Part shown: positions 53,057 through 61,187 of the stretch, piece by piece
How positions within the stretch are numbered: position 1 is the stretch's first letter
Layout of the letters: each line of letters starts with the position of its first letter
NCBI RefSeq assembly: GCF_900343155.1
Contig: NZ_OUNG01000001.1
Span: 124,001 to 188,000 of the forward strand
Length of the DNA: 64,000 nucleotides
Reading direction: 5' to 3'
Source: Lactimicrobium massiliense
GTDB lineage: Bacteria; Bacillota_I; Bacilli_A; Erysipelotrichales; Erysipelotrichaceae
Notes under the pieces: generated by a model
The model's input: only the letters and a program-made list of their open reading frames with translations
The model's database searches: none
Told to the model about the DNA's origin: nothing
Program-made: the position numbers and the translations under genes

Positions 53057-53803
53057 TCAATGTGCATAAAGCTCCTGCAGGAATGCAAAAGAGCGCAGCG
53101 TGATGCCGCCGTACTGGTGCAGAAAGTCCACCAGGGTGGTGACATCATCCCAGCTGGCACCCCCTGCCTGCATTACGGCATCATAGTGATGCAGACCAGC
53201 TTTGCAGATGAGGCGGAAACGCTTTAAATCAGCGGCTGGAGAAAGCGGCACGCCAAGCCTGGCGGCATCATCGCGGCATAAAAAGCCCCCTGCCTGCACG
53301 GACAGGGCACTGACTTCTTTCTTTGCGCATACCGTGCATTCATCGACGTCCGGTGCCATGCCGGAAATGCGCAGCACATCAGCCAGATATAAAGCAAGCA
53401 CAGCCGTCATGTCATCACCGTGATCCAGCATGTCCAGGCTTTGTTTCAGCAGATCATACATCTGTGAAGAAAGGCTCTGCTCGCCTGGCAGCAGTAAGGC
53501 ATCCGCACATTCACACAGCACGGCAGCCCCTGCTGAAGCATCCAGGTCTTCATGCAAATGGCGGCGCAGGGCAATGGTTTCCGCTGTGCGCAGCCGGAAC
53601 ATGGTCCTGCCGGGATGGTAGTCAAAAAGAAAGCTGGCAGAGGTATATGGCAGCAGTGAAGCACCGTTGCGGCTGGTGATTTTCCGGGCACCGGGCGCCG
53701 AAAAACTGATCTTGCCATATTCTCTGCTCAGCACGCTGAGAAGCACATCTTTTTCCCGGTAATCACTCTGTTTGAGAATGATGACGTCCAAACGGTCATT
53801 CAT
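53057..53803 (-). CDS. recO: DNA repair protein RecO
   Basis: 248 residues: an N-terminal OB domain (VIILKQSDYREKDVLLSVLSREYGKISFSAPGARK) and a helical C-terminal half with a zinc-like Cys set (CTVCAKK and later GGFLC). RecO loads RecA with RecR and anneals SSB-coated DNA. The start at 53803 overlaps the era stop by eight bases (the era gene end supplies the ATG); an in-frame ATG at 53821 lies inside era. The era-recO order is widespread. Confidence 0.88.
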   Translation of the reverse strand: MNDRLDVIILKQSDYREKDVLLSVLSREYGKISFSAPGARKITSRNGASLLPYTSASFLFDYHPGRTMFRLRTAETIALRRHLHEDLDASAGAAVLCECADALLLPGEQSLSSQMYDLLKQSLDMLDHGDDMTAVLALYLADVLRISGMAPDVDECTVCAKKEVSALSVQAGGFLCRDDAARLGVPLSPAADLKRFRLICKAGLHHYDAVMQAGGASWDDVTTLVDFLHQYGGITLRSFAFLQELYAH

Positions 53804-54689
53804 CGCGGAAGGCACCGCCATAGCCGTATTCAGAAATACGGGCGTCCTTGGAGCGCCACTCGCTTTCTACTCTGACAAACAGTGTCAGATAGACATGGAC
53901 ACCCAGCAGCTTCTCCAGATCCACTCTGGCCATGGAGCCGATCTTTTTGAGCATCGATCCGCCCTTGCCGATCATGATGCCCTTCTGGCCTTCTCTTTCC
54001 ACCAGGATCATAGCCTGAATCTCACAGCCTTTTTTTGTGAATTTCTTGCTTTCAACAATGACAGCAGAGGCATGCGGGACTTCTTTTTCCGTGCATTCCA
54101 GCACCTTCTCACGGATGATTTCCGCAATGCGGAAGTTCTCAGGTTCATCCGTGACTTCTTTGGCATCATACAGCAGACCGCCCTCAGGCAGATAGGATGC
54201 CGTTGTCTTGATCAGATCCTCAAAGGAGGAAGAAAATTTCGCACTGAGTGGAAAATACTGGGCAAAGTCATAGCGCTGCTGCCATTGGCCAAGAATCTGC
54301 AGTATCTGTTCCTTTGACATCATATCTACCTTATTCAGGATCAGAAAGACAGGTACGCCTGCCTGCTTTACCATGTTGAGAACATAGGCATCTCCGGAAG
54401 AGAATGGTGCACTGCCATCCACGACCAGATAAATCAGGTCGACGCCCTGGATGACATCGGCGGATTCGCGGTTCATTCTGGCGCCAAGTCTGTCCTTGGC
54501 CTTATGAATACCGGGTGTATCCGTGAAAACAATCTGACAGTCAGAGTCTGTATAGATGCCTCTGATCTCAGAGCGTGTTGTCTGTGCCTTGGGTGAAACA
54601 ATCGCTACTTTTTCTTTGACCAGGGCATTGATCAAAGTACTTTTGCCGGCATTCGGCCTGCCAGCCAGGGCAACAAATCCACTTCTCAT
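53796..54689 (-). CDS. era: GTPase Era
   Basis: 297 residues. G1 GRPNAGKST, switch region SPKAQTTRSEIRGI, G3 DTPGIHK, G4 NKVD, and a C-terminal KH domain with GKGGSMLKKIG. Era binds the 3' end of 16S rRNA and supports 30S maturation. It overlaps the upstream kinase gene by four bases in the ybeY-dgk-era-recO run. Confidence 0.96.
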   Translation of the reverse strand: MRSGFVALAGRPNAGKSTLINALVKEKVAIVSPKAQTTRSEIRGIYTDSDCQIVFTDTPGIHKAKDRLGARMNRESADVIQGVDLIYLVVDGSAPFSSGDAYVLNMVKQAGVPVFLILNKVDMMSKEQILQILGQWQQRYDFAQYFPLSAKFSSSFEDLIKTTASYLPEGGLLYDAKEVTDEPENFRIAEIIREKVLECTEKEVPHASAVIVESKKFTKKGCEIQAMILVEREGQKGIMIGKGGSMLKKIGSMARVDLEKLLGVHVYLTLFVRVESEWRSKDARISEYGYGGAFRDE

Positions 54690-55030
54690 ATGTTTCCTTT
54701 CAAATGTACTGCCAGAATGACCATCGCCGTCACAAGGGCTGCCGCAGATGCCGCAAGCACAGCACCTGCCGCAATATCTTTAATTACCTTGATGCGTGCA
54801 TCAATTTCCGTGCTGTACATATCGCAGATTTTTTCGATGCATGTGTTGAGCATTTCAGCTGTGATCACCATGCCGATACAGATGATGACAGCCACCCATT
54901 CCCCGGCAGTCAGTTTCATGATGCAGCCTGCCGCAAGTGCACATGCCGCAAGTTCATACTGGATACGGACAGAACGGTGGCCAAGGCCGTCTGCGATACC
55001 GGCAAAAGCAGCTTTAAACTTATTGATCAT
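54686..55030 (-). CDS. dgkA: Diacylglycerol kinase-like undecaprenol kinase
   Basis: 114 residues with three membrane helices. The DagK signature AEMLNTCIEKICD carries the conserved Glu and Asn of the active site. Gram-positive DgkA proteins phosphorylate undecaprenol, returning it to the wall lipid carrier pool. The start at 55030 lies within the end of ybeY (11-base overlap) and gives the normal family length; the frame is open further upstream inside ybeY. Confidence 0.88.
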   Translation of the reverse strand: MINKFKAAFAGIADGLGHRSVRIQYELAACALAAGCIMKLTAGEWVAVIICIGMVITAEMLNTCIEKICDMYSTEIDARIKVIKDIAAGAVLAASAAALVTAMVILAVHLKGNI

Positions 55031-55475
55031 CGCGCGGCACAATCGGATCCAGAATCTTTTCCTGCAGGGCAAACATGACCTTTTCATCTTCCGGCTTCAT
55101 GTGGTCATAGCCAAGGCAGTGCAGCAGGCCATGTGTGAACAGGAAACAGACTTCCCGCTTCAGGCTGTGGCCGTATTCCTTTTCCTGGCGGCGGGCATAG
55201 TTGATATTGATGAACAGATCGCCCAGATCTTTTTCACCATCATCAATCAGATCCGGACTGTCATTGATGGCAAAGCTGATGACATCTGTCGGCCTGTCAA
55301 TGCCGCGGTAATCCCGGTTGATCTTATGAATCGCGGCAGAGCGTACAAAAGTCACACTGATCTCGCATGTCTGGGACAGATGAAGCTGTTTCTCAGCTGC
55401 TGCACCAATCTTTTCAAACAGTGCCTGGTATCCCTGCACATCCTCATTGGTACGGTTATAAATCGTAATTTCCAT
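55020..55475 (-). CDS. ybeY: rRNA maturation endoribonuclease YbeY
   Basis: 151 residues. The zinc-binding motif HGLLHCLGYDH (HxxxHxxxxDH) identifies the family, together with INRDYRGIDRPTDVISF. YbeY takes part in 16S rRNA 3'-end processing and ribosome quality control. GAGGG before the ATG at 55475 sets the start. It leads into dgkA and era, a common cluster. Confidence 0.94.
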   Translation of the reverse strand: MEITIYNRTNEDVQGYQALFEKIGAAAEKQLHLSQTCEISVTFVRSAAIHKINRDYRGIDRPTDVISFAINDSPDLIDDGEKDLGDLFININYARRQEKEYGHSLKREVCFLFTHGLLHCLGYDHMKPEDEKVMFALQEKILDPIVPRDDQ

Positions 55476-55492
55476 GATTTTTCCCTCTATGC

Positions 55493-55741
55493 TTACAAAC
55501 GGGAATATGCTGCTTTGACGGTAATGCCGCTGAGATTGCCCAGTCTGCCGCACAGTGCAGAAATGACATCACCCGGCGCATCCATGGCAATTGAGATCAG
55601 TGAAATATTCCGTTTGGGATAAGGCAGTCCCATCCGGCCGATAATATACTGACTGTATTCATGCAGGATTTCATTCAGGCTGCTGACCTGGTTGGTGTCT
55701 TCTACGACAATGGCAAGCATTGCAATTCTGCTCTCTTCCAT
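55493..55741 (-). CDS. TM1266-family putative iron-only hydrogenase regulator
   Basis: 82 residues with a ferredoxin/ACT-like beta-alpha-beta pattern: RIAMLAIVVED, LNEILHEYSQYIIGRMGLP, KRNISLISIAMDAPGDVISALCGRLGNLSGI. This closely follows the small TM1266-like family often found beside [FeFe]-hydrogenase maturation genes. None of those genes is visible here. AAGGAG lies before the ATG, and the gene leads the ybeY operon. Confidence 0.8.
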   Translation of the reverse strand: MEESRIAMLAIVVEDTNQVSSLNEILHEYSQYIIGRMGLPYPKRNISLISIAMDAPGDVISALCGRLGNLSGITVKAAYSRL

Positions 55742-55847
55742 ATTCTCTCCTTCTTCCCATGCAGATATCTGCTTTTCTTAATGATAGCACAGCTGCCTGT
55801 TTCCTTCCTGCGCACTGTTGCCCATCAACCCGGATGCAAAACAGGAT

Positions 55848-56285
55848 TTATTGATTTTTCGTATGCACATCCAGCATCTGCAGCGGCACATGTTTTTCTT
55901 CCAGCAGATCCACAATTTCCGGATGTTTGTCCAGACGGGCACCGAAAACGGCTGCCCGCCTGCCGCTGGCATCATAGATCATGAACATCTTTTTTCTGGC
56001 AATCACTTCACTGACATCAGAATATGCCCAGTAGTGATTTTTGCCAAATGCCTGTACCAGGCGGATCCCATCCTCTTCAAAGATCATGCCGGATTTATAA
56101 TGATCATAAATCAGTCCCCAGCCGATGAGCGCAACAGTCAGTACCAGCCAGATCATGGCGCCTGCTGCCTCTTTGGTTTCCTTTGAGCTGAACAGGTACA
56201 TGACCAAAATAACCGTAAAAATACCGGCGGTCAGTACGCCGACTGCCATGGAGCTGTCTTCTTCTTTGAGTTCAATCTTGTGCAT
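55848..56285 (-). CDS. Small membrane protein with two TM helices and a PH-like tail
   Basis: 145 residues. Two hydrophobic helices (about 12-35 and 42-62) are followed by an 80-residue soluble tail, GMIFEEDGIRLVQAFGKNHYWAYSDVSEV, that looks like a bacterial PH-type fold. The function is unknown. AAGGAG nine bases before the ATG at 56285 sets the start; the longer frame to 56531 runs through the divergent promoter region and is not coding. Confidence 0.65.
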   Translation of the reverse strand: MHKIELKEEDSSMAVGVLTAGIFTVILVMYLFSSKETKEAAGAMIWLVLTVALIGWGLIYDHYKSGMIFEEDGIRLVQAFGKNHYWAYSDVSEVIARKKMFMIYDASGRRAAVFGARLDKHPEIVDLLEEKHVPLQMLDVHTKNQ

Positions 56286-56342
56286 ACACTGCTCTCCTTT
56301 GCATGTATGGTATGCTTTCCTGATGTGCGGTGCAAGCATGCC

Positions 56343-56370
56343 TTGACACACCAGCTTCATTTTGTATAAT
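56343..56370 (+). promoter_or_regulatory. Strong promoter of the MATE gene
   Basis: Perfect -35 TTGACA (56343-56348), 16-base spacer, perfect -10 TATAAT (56365-56370). It is the best consensus promoter in the window and produces a leader of about 95 bases. Confidence 0.88.
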
Positions 56371-56376
56371 ACAGCC

Positions 56377-56469
56377 GAAAAAACACGAGTGGATTTTTCC
56401 GGATGAACAATCACCTTTTCGCCACACGACATCAGGCCATGTGGATTTTTTTTGGCCAAAAGGAGGGAT
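56377..56469 (+). promoter_or_regulatory. Structured leader of the MATE gene (possible riboswitch or attenuator)
   Basis: The leader can form mutually exclusive structures. A hairpin CCACA (56422-56426)/TGTGG (56440-56444) followed by ATTTTTTTT looks like a terminator. CCTTTTCGCC (56414-56423) is complementary at nine of ten positions to GGCCAAAAGG (56454-56463), which contains the start of the SD. A first stem, CCGAAAAA/TTTTTCCGG, lies upstream. It fits no riboswitch family I can name. Confidence 0.6.
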
Positions 56470-56472
56470 ATG

Positions 56473-57834
56473 ATGCAGGGAAATACAATGAAAGAGCGGC
56501 CTTTGGTACCGCTGATACTGACCATGACCATTCCGATGATGCTGTCAATGCTGGTTAACAGTCTTTATAACATTGTCGACAGTTTTTTTGTGGCGAAGAT
56601 GGGTGAGGATGCAATGAGCGCATTATCACTGGTATATCCCATCCAGAACCTGATCGGGGCTGCTGCGATTGGCTATGGTGTCGGCATCAATGCCATCATT
56701 TCGTTTTATCTTGGTGCCGGAAAGCAGAAAAAGGCAGATCAGGCTGCTTCACTTGGCATGCGGCTTTCGGTTGTGCACGGCCTTGTACTTGGCATACTGG
56801 GAACTCTTGTCATGCCAGGGTTTCTGGCCATGTTTACAGACAATGCGCAGATTATTTCTTATGGTGTGCGCTATGCCGTTGTGGCGTTTGCTTTCAGCTT
56901 TGTCAGTAACAGCGGCATTGCCTTTGAAAAAGTGTTCCAGGCTGTGGGACAGATGAATGTGACAGTGGTATCCCTGGCAGCAGGATGTCTGTTTAATATC
57001 GTCATGGATCCTGTCCTGATCTTTGGCATTGGCTTCTTTCCCAGAATGGGCATGGAAGGTGCAGCTCTGGCAACCGGTCTTGGCCAGATGGTAAGCCTGC
57101 TGATCTACATCATCCGCAATCACCGCCGCCCGCTGCCTGTACATGTTGGCATGCACCGCTGCAAAGACGATGCAAAGATGGCCGGAAGAATCTATGCTGT
57201 GGGTATTCCGGCCACGTTGAATCTGGCGCTTCCATCCCTTCTGATCACGTGCCTCAATGGCATTCTTGCCCGGTTTGCGCCGGTCTATATTCTGGTGCTT
57301 GGCATTTATTACAAACTGCAGACATTCCTCTATCTGCCTTCCTCCGGCATCATTCAGGGTATGCGGCCCCTGCTTGGCTTTAACTATGGTGCCCAAGAAT
57401 ATGACCGTGTGAAGAAGATCATCTCGATTGTGCTGGTCATGATATTGATTCTGATGGGTGCCGGCACGTTCCTTTTCATGGCATATCCTGACTGGCTGAT
57501 GGGCCTGTTTACATCCAATACAGAAACCATCCGGGCTGGCAGCCAGGCATTGCGCATCATTGCTGCAGGCTTCATTGTATCGGCTGTTTCCGTGACCGCC
57601 TCTGGTGCTCTGGAAGGTTTATCCAAGGGCACCCAGTCATTGTGGATTTCTTTATTCCGGTATGTGATTCTGATTGTGCCGCTCGCCTTCCTTCTGTCAC
57701 ATCTGTTTGGCGCGGCAGGTGTCTTCCATGCCTTCTGGGTGAGTGAAGCACTCAGTGCTGTCATTTCCTGGCTCATCATGAAAAAAGCAGTGCCCGGCGG
57801 ATCCGCTGAAAGCACTGCTGTTATCGAACAGTAA
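56473..57834 (+). CDS. MATE-family efflux transporter
   Basis: 453 residues with twelve membrane segments in two related halves. It shows the MATE N-terminal pattern MTIPMMLSMLVNSLYNIVDSFFV and repeated motifs such as GFNYGAQEYDRVKK. These proteins export drugs or metabolites using sodium or proton gradients. AGGAGG lies six bases before the ATG at 56473; the ATG at 56470 is also possible. Strong promoter and structured leader suggest induction by a ligand. The stop is directly adjacent to the end of the convergent HAD gene. Confidence 0.9.
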   Translation: MQGNTMKERPLVPLILTMTIPMMLSMLVNSLYNIVDSFFVAKMGEDAMSALSLVYPIQNLIGAAAIGYGVGINAIISFYLGAGKQKKADQAASLGMRLSVVHGLVLGILGTLVMPGFLAMFTDNAQIISYGVRYAVVAFAFSFVSNSGIAFEKVFQAVGQMNVTVVSLAAGCLFNIVMDPVLIFGIGFFPRMGMEGAALATGLGQMVSLLIYIIRNHRRPLPVHVGMHRCKDDAKMAGRIYAVGIPATLNLALPSLLITCLNGILARFAPVYILVLGIYYKLQTFLYLPSSGIIQGMRPLLGFNYGAQEYDRVKKIISIVLVMILILMGAGTFLFMAYPDWLMGLFTSNTETIRAGSQALRIIAAGFIVSAVSVTASGALEGLSKGTQSLWISLFRYVILIVPLAFLLSHLFGAAGVFHAFWVSEALSAVISWLIMKKAVPGGSAESTAVIEQ

Positions 57835-58671
57835 TCACTGTTCTGATTTTTCTGTTTCAAGAATTCTGATATCGGCTGCCGTTTTCACCATGGGCACTGT
57901 ACCTGTCATCTGCCCCAGAAGACTGCGCAGCTTTTTTTCATCCTCATGAGAGCCATGAAGCAGGACAGTATCCATGCCTTCTGACAGGGCACAGCGGATA
58001 TCCGTATCCACTTCATTGCCGATCAGCAGCGTATTGGCAGTCTCAAGTTCCTGTTCTTTGACCAGCTGCTGCAGGAAGGAAGCTGCTGGTTTGCGCAGGC
58101 CATAGTCAGATGAGATATAAATGGCGTCAAAATAGCGCTTCAGGCCGGAGGCATCGATCTCAGGCATTGTAAACAAAGACTGGGCATTGGTAAACAGGAT
58201 GACTCTGGCTCCACGCCGTTTCAGATTGCGCAATACGGCAGATGTATGGGGATATACGCGCAGATGTTTGCGTGAAAGGATGCGGAAGAAGTTGCCGACC
58301 GCAATGGCCCACTCGCTGCCTGCAATTTCATCAATCGTTTCTGAGTGTGCCCGGCGGCGCAGATCATAGACGTTTCTGCCGCAGACAGACAGCGATACGT
58401 AATGATTGAACGGGGATTCCAGCAGCAGTCTTGCAAAAACGCGGCCAAGATTGATCTCGACATCATTGCACTGTTTCTTTCTGCGCAGGATGTTTTCTTC
58501 ATCATGAACCATCATCAGATATTCTTCATGCAGGATCTTTGGCTTGTAGTCAGCGCCATAGCAGCTGTAGAATTCAGCCATGCGCCGCCACAGGTCCTGG
58601 CTCTCTTCATCTGTCAGGATATCCACCAGGGTGCCGTAGAAATCAAAAATATAATTGTCGTACTGCCGCAT
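57835..58671 (-). CDS. HAD-superfamily hydrolase
   Basis: 278 residues. HAD motif I is IFDFYGTLVD (DxxGT form with Tyr), motif II is ILFTNAQS, a Lys lies in LRKPAASF, and motif IV is LLIGNEVDTDIRCA. A helical cap of about 120 residues separates motifs I and II. Phosphatase activity is likely, but the substrate is unknown. It is alone between the convergent MATE gene and the divergent ABC ATPase unit. Confidence 0.82.
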   Translation of the reverse strand: MRQYDNYIFDFYGTLVDILTDEESQDLWRRMAEFYSCYGADYKPKILHEEYLMMVHDEENILRRKKQCNDVEINLGRVFARLLLESPFNHYVSLSVCGRNVYDLRRRAHSETIDEIAGSEWAIAVGNFFRILSRKHLRVYPHTSAVLRNLKRRGARVILFTNAQSLFTMPEIDASGLKRYFDAIYISSDYGLRKPAASFLQQLVKEQELETANTLLIGNEVDTDIRCALSEGMDTVLLHGSHEDEKKLRSLLGQMTGTVPMVKTAADIRILETEKSEQ

Positions 58672-58688
58672 AAAACACCTCTTGTTTG

Positions 58689-58717
58689 AAAAGGGAGCAC
58701 GCCATCAACGTGCTCCC
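58689..58717 (-). terminator. Terminator of the sugar-ABC ATPase gene
   Basis: A 9-bp perfect stem (GGGAGCACG at 58693-58701, CGTGCTCCC at 58709-58717) with a 7-base loop and TTTTC on the minus strand, 28 bases after the stop. Confidence 0.85.
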
Positions 58718-58745
58718 TGACTTTGTGATTGTCAGTATAGTGCTT

Positions 58746-59924
58746 TCAGTCAGCGAATTCCAGATTCAGTCCGGATTCTTTGCCAAAGACATGGACAACG
58801 TTGCCGGAGAATGTAAAGGCAACGGTATCGCCAAGCTGATAGTGTCTGCCATCGAGATCAAGAGTCGGCACAATGATGATGCTGTCATGGCCCTCCGCAT
58901 TGATATGCAGATGGTAAGCAGAGCCCATCATTTCCGAAACATCTACCTTGCCTTCAATCATGGCACCCGGTACATTCTCAAGAGAGATATGATCCGGTCT
59001 GACACCGACGGTGACATCCTGTTCTGCCACATTGTGAGCAGCCAGGTTCTTCTGCTTGTCTTCAGAAAGAACAACCTTGGCAGCACCAACCGTTACAGCA
59101 TATTTGCCATTGGCATCCTTGACAAGACGGCCATCATAGAAGTTCATCTGCGGCATGCCGATGAAGCCTGCAACGAACAGGTTGCGCGGATGATCATAGA
59201 CTTCCTGCGGTGTGCCAACCTGCTGGATGCGGCCATCCTTCATGACGACGATACGGTCGCCGAGGGTCATGGCTTCGGTCTGGTCATGGGTGACATACAT
59301 GAAGGTGGAATCGATTCTCTGACGCAGCTTGATGATCTCAGCACGCATCTGGTTTCTCAGTTTGGCGTCGAGGTTGGACAGCGGCTCATCCATCAGCAGT
59401 ACTTTCGGATCACGGACAATCGCACGTCCGATGGCAACTCTCTGTCTCTGGCCGCCGGACAAAGCCTTTGGCTTTCTGTCCAGATACTGGGTGATGCCCA
59501 GCGTTTCAGCAGCCTGATTGACTTTCTTATCAATTTCATCCTTCGGCAGTTTGCGCAGTTTCAGCGGGAATTCCAGATTCTGACGCACCGTCATATGCGG
59601 ATACAGTGCGTAGTTCTGGAAGACCATGGCGATATCACGGTCCTTAGGCTGAACATCATTCATTCTCTTGCCGTCAATCAGAAGATCACCCTTGGTGATT
59701 TCCTCAAGGCCGGCAACCATACGCAGGGTTGTGGACTTGCCGCATCCGGAAGGACCGACCAGAACAATGAACTCATGATCCGCGATCGAAAGGTTGAAGT
59801 CTTCAACGGCAACAACGCCTTCTTCTGTCACCTTGAGATTTGTCTTCTTCTCATGATGATGTTTCTTCTTGCCTTCGGTGTTTGGATAGATTTTTTCGAT
59901 GTGCTTTAACTCTACTGTTGACAT
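58746..59924 (-). CDS. MsmK/UgpC-type carbohydrate ABC transporter ATPase
   Basis: 392 residues. A single ABC domain with Walker A GPSGCGKST, signature LSGGQRQRVAIGRA and Walker B LLMDEPLSNLDAKLR, followed by a TOBE/MalK-like regulatory domain with GVRPDHISL. Such ATPases serve several carbohydrate importers at once. No permease or binding protein is nearby, in agreement with a shared subunit. An unusual His/Lys-rich insertion (about residues 17-30, KKKHHHEKK) interrupts the first strands. A LacI-family gene lies just upstream on the same strand. Confidence 0.92.
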   Translation of the reverse strand: MSTVELKHIEKIYPNTEGKKKHHHEKKTNLKVTEEGVVAVEDFNLSIADHEFIVLVGPSGCGKSTTLRMVAGLEEITKGDLLIDGKRMNDVQPKDRDIAMVFQNYALYPHMTVRQNLEFPLKLRKLPKDEIDKKVNQAAETLGITQYLDRKPKALSGGQRQRVAIGRAIVRDPKVLLMDEPLSNLDAKLRNQMRAEIIKLRQRIDSTFMYVTHDQTEAMTLGDRIVVMKDGRIQQVGTPQEVYDHPRNLFVAGFIGMPQMNFYDGRLVKDANGKYAVTVGAAKVVLSEDKQKNLAAHNVAEQDVTVGVRPDHISLENVPGAMIEGKVDVSEMMGSAYHLHINAEGHDSIIIVPTLDLDGRHYQLGDTVAFTFSGNVVHVFGKESGLNLEFAD

Positions 59925-60018
59925 GTTTTTTTGCCCCTTTCAAACAGTGAAAGAATTTTGAAACGGTCCGCGACAAATGCCCTGCTTTCCGTTTGCTGGC
60001 AGAGGGTTCTTCCTTCCC

Positions 60019-61047
60019 TCAGTAAGCCTTTTTCAATGGCTTGACTGTCTCACCGGCGATGACCCTGAACCCAACCGTTTCATGAACAGGTCTGCGGTCG
60101 TAATTGATTCTCAGCAGCAGGTCTTCCACGCCCCTGCGGGCAATGTTCTGCGCATCCTGGCGAATGGTCGAAAGACGCGGAATGGAATACCTGGCATAGG
60201 AAATGCCATCATAGCCGATCAGTGACAGATCATCCGGTATGCGCCGGCCGCTGTCAACAGCAGCCCGCATGGCACCAAGGGCAATAATATCGCCCATGGC
60301 AAAGATTGCCGTCAAAGACGGATCACGGTGCAGAAGAATATCAGCAGCCTCATAGCCGTCGCGCAGAGAGAATCTGCATGGCTGATACTGCAGTGCAGGA
60401 TCAAACGGGATCTTGTGGCGGGCAAAGATTTTTTCACAGCCTGCCAGTCTCTGGAAGTCGATGTGGCCTTCATCTGTTTCATTGGCGGAACCACCGATGA
60501 TGCCGATCCGTGTATGTCCTGCCCGGATCAGATAATCGATGGCTTCCTGAGAAGCTGCCGTATCATCCGTTGTGAAGGATGAAAGGTTATCGAAGCCAAG
60601 ACCTGCCGCACTGTTAGTCAGCAGTACCGACGGCACCTCAATCTTGCCAAAATCATGGCGAAAATACTCGATGTTGCCGCCAAGGAAGATCAGCCCTTTC
60701 GGCCTTCTTTCCAGACAGATCTGCACTGCCGCAAGCACTTCGTTGGCAAAGTCATCAATGTACTCCACCACTGCTTCTTCGCCATTCTCTCTCAGCAGTG
60801 TCTGAATGTTTTCAACAATGGATCCAAAGAAGACATTCATGCGTCCTTTGACCAGAATCGTAATACTGGAATACGTTCTCTGCTTGAGCAGCTTGGCATT
60901 GCTGTTGGGCTGATAGCCTTCGCGTTCAATGACCTCCTGTACCTTTTTACGTGTTTCTTCCGATACATCAGGATGATTGTTCAGCACTCTTGAGATTGTC
61001 CCGATACTGTACCCGGAAAGCCTTGCAATATCCTTGATTGTTGTCAT
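60019..61047 (-). CDS. LacI-family transcription regulator
   Basis: 342 residues: an N-terminal helix-turn-helix (TIKDIARLSGYSIGTISRVLNNHPDVS) and a sugar-binding effector domain. It differs clearly from the CcpA-like protein at 33-34 kb. AGGAGG five bases before the ATG at 61047 sets the start. The ATPase gene follows after 95 bases with no terminator between, so it may control a shared transporter ATPase. Two cre-like operators in its own promoter suggest autoregulation or CcpA control. Confidence 0.88.
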   Translation of the reverse strand: MTTIKDIARLSGYSIGTISRVLNNHPDVSEETRKKVQEVIEREGYQPNSNAKLLKQRTYSSITILVKGRMNVFFGSIVENIQTLLRENGEEAVVEYIDDFANEVLAAVQICLERRPKGLIFLGGNIEYFRHDFGKIEVPSVLLTNSAAGLGFDNLSSFTTDDTAASQEAIDYLIRAGHTRIGIIGGSANETDEGHIDFQRLAGCEKIFARHKIPFDPALQYQPCRFSLRDGYEAADILLHRDPSLTAIFAMGDIIALGAMRAAVDSGRRIPDDLSLIGYDGISYARYSIPRLSTIRQDAQNIARRGVEDLLLRINYDRRPVHETVGFRVIAGETVKPLKKAY

Positions 61048-61080
61048 CCGGGCCTCCTGTCTAACCGTTGTAAACATTAC

Positions 61081-61094
61081 CGGAAACGTTTACA
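61081..61094. promoter_or_regulatory. LacI-type operator downstream of the promoter
   Basis: On the minus strand TGTAAACGTTTCCG matches the cre/LacI consensus at 13 of 14 positions. It overlaps the expected transcription start. Confidence 0.7.
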
Positions 61095-61100
61095 GTTATT

Positions 61101-61129
61101 ATTCTATGAAAGCGCTGCCAGATTGTCAA
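61101..61129 (-). promoter_or_regulatory. Promoter of the LacI-family gene with an operator in the spacer
   Basis: Minus strand: perfect -35 TTGACA (61124-61129), 17-base spacer, -10 TAGAAT (61101-61106). TGAAAGCGCTGCCA (61107-61120, plus strand) fits the cre consensus at 13 of 14 positions and lies within the spacer. Confidence 0.82.
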
Positions 61130-61187
61130 TCACTTTTGACATGGCAGCGTATCAATTTCTGGTATAAAGCTGTTTTCCTCAGATGCT

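Noticed and set aside
56377-56450. Guanidine-II (mini-ykkC) riboswitch before the MATE gene
   Set aside because: Two ACGA sequences occur, but the second is not closed by a proper stem, so the paired ACGR hairpins of that class are not formed.
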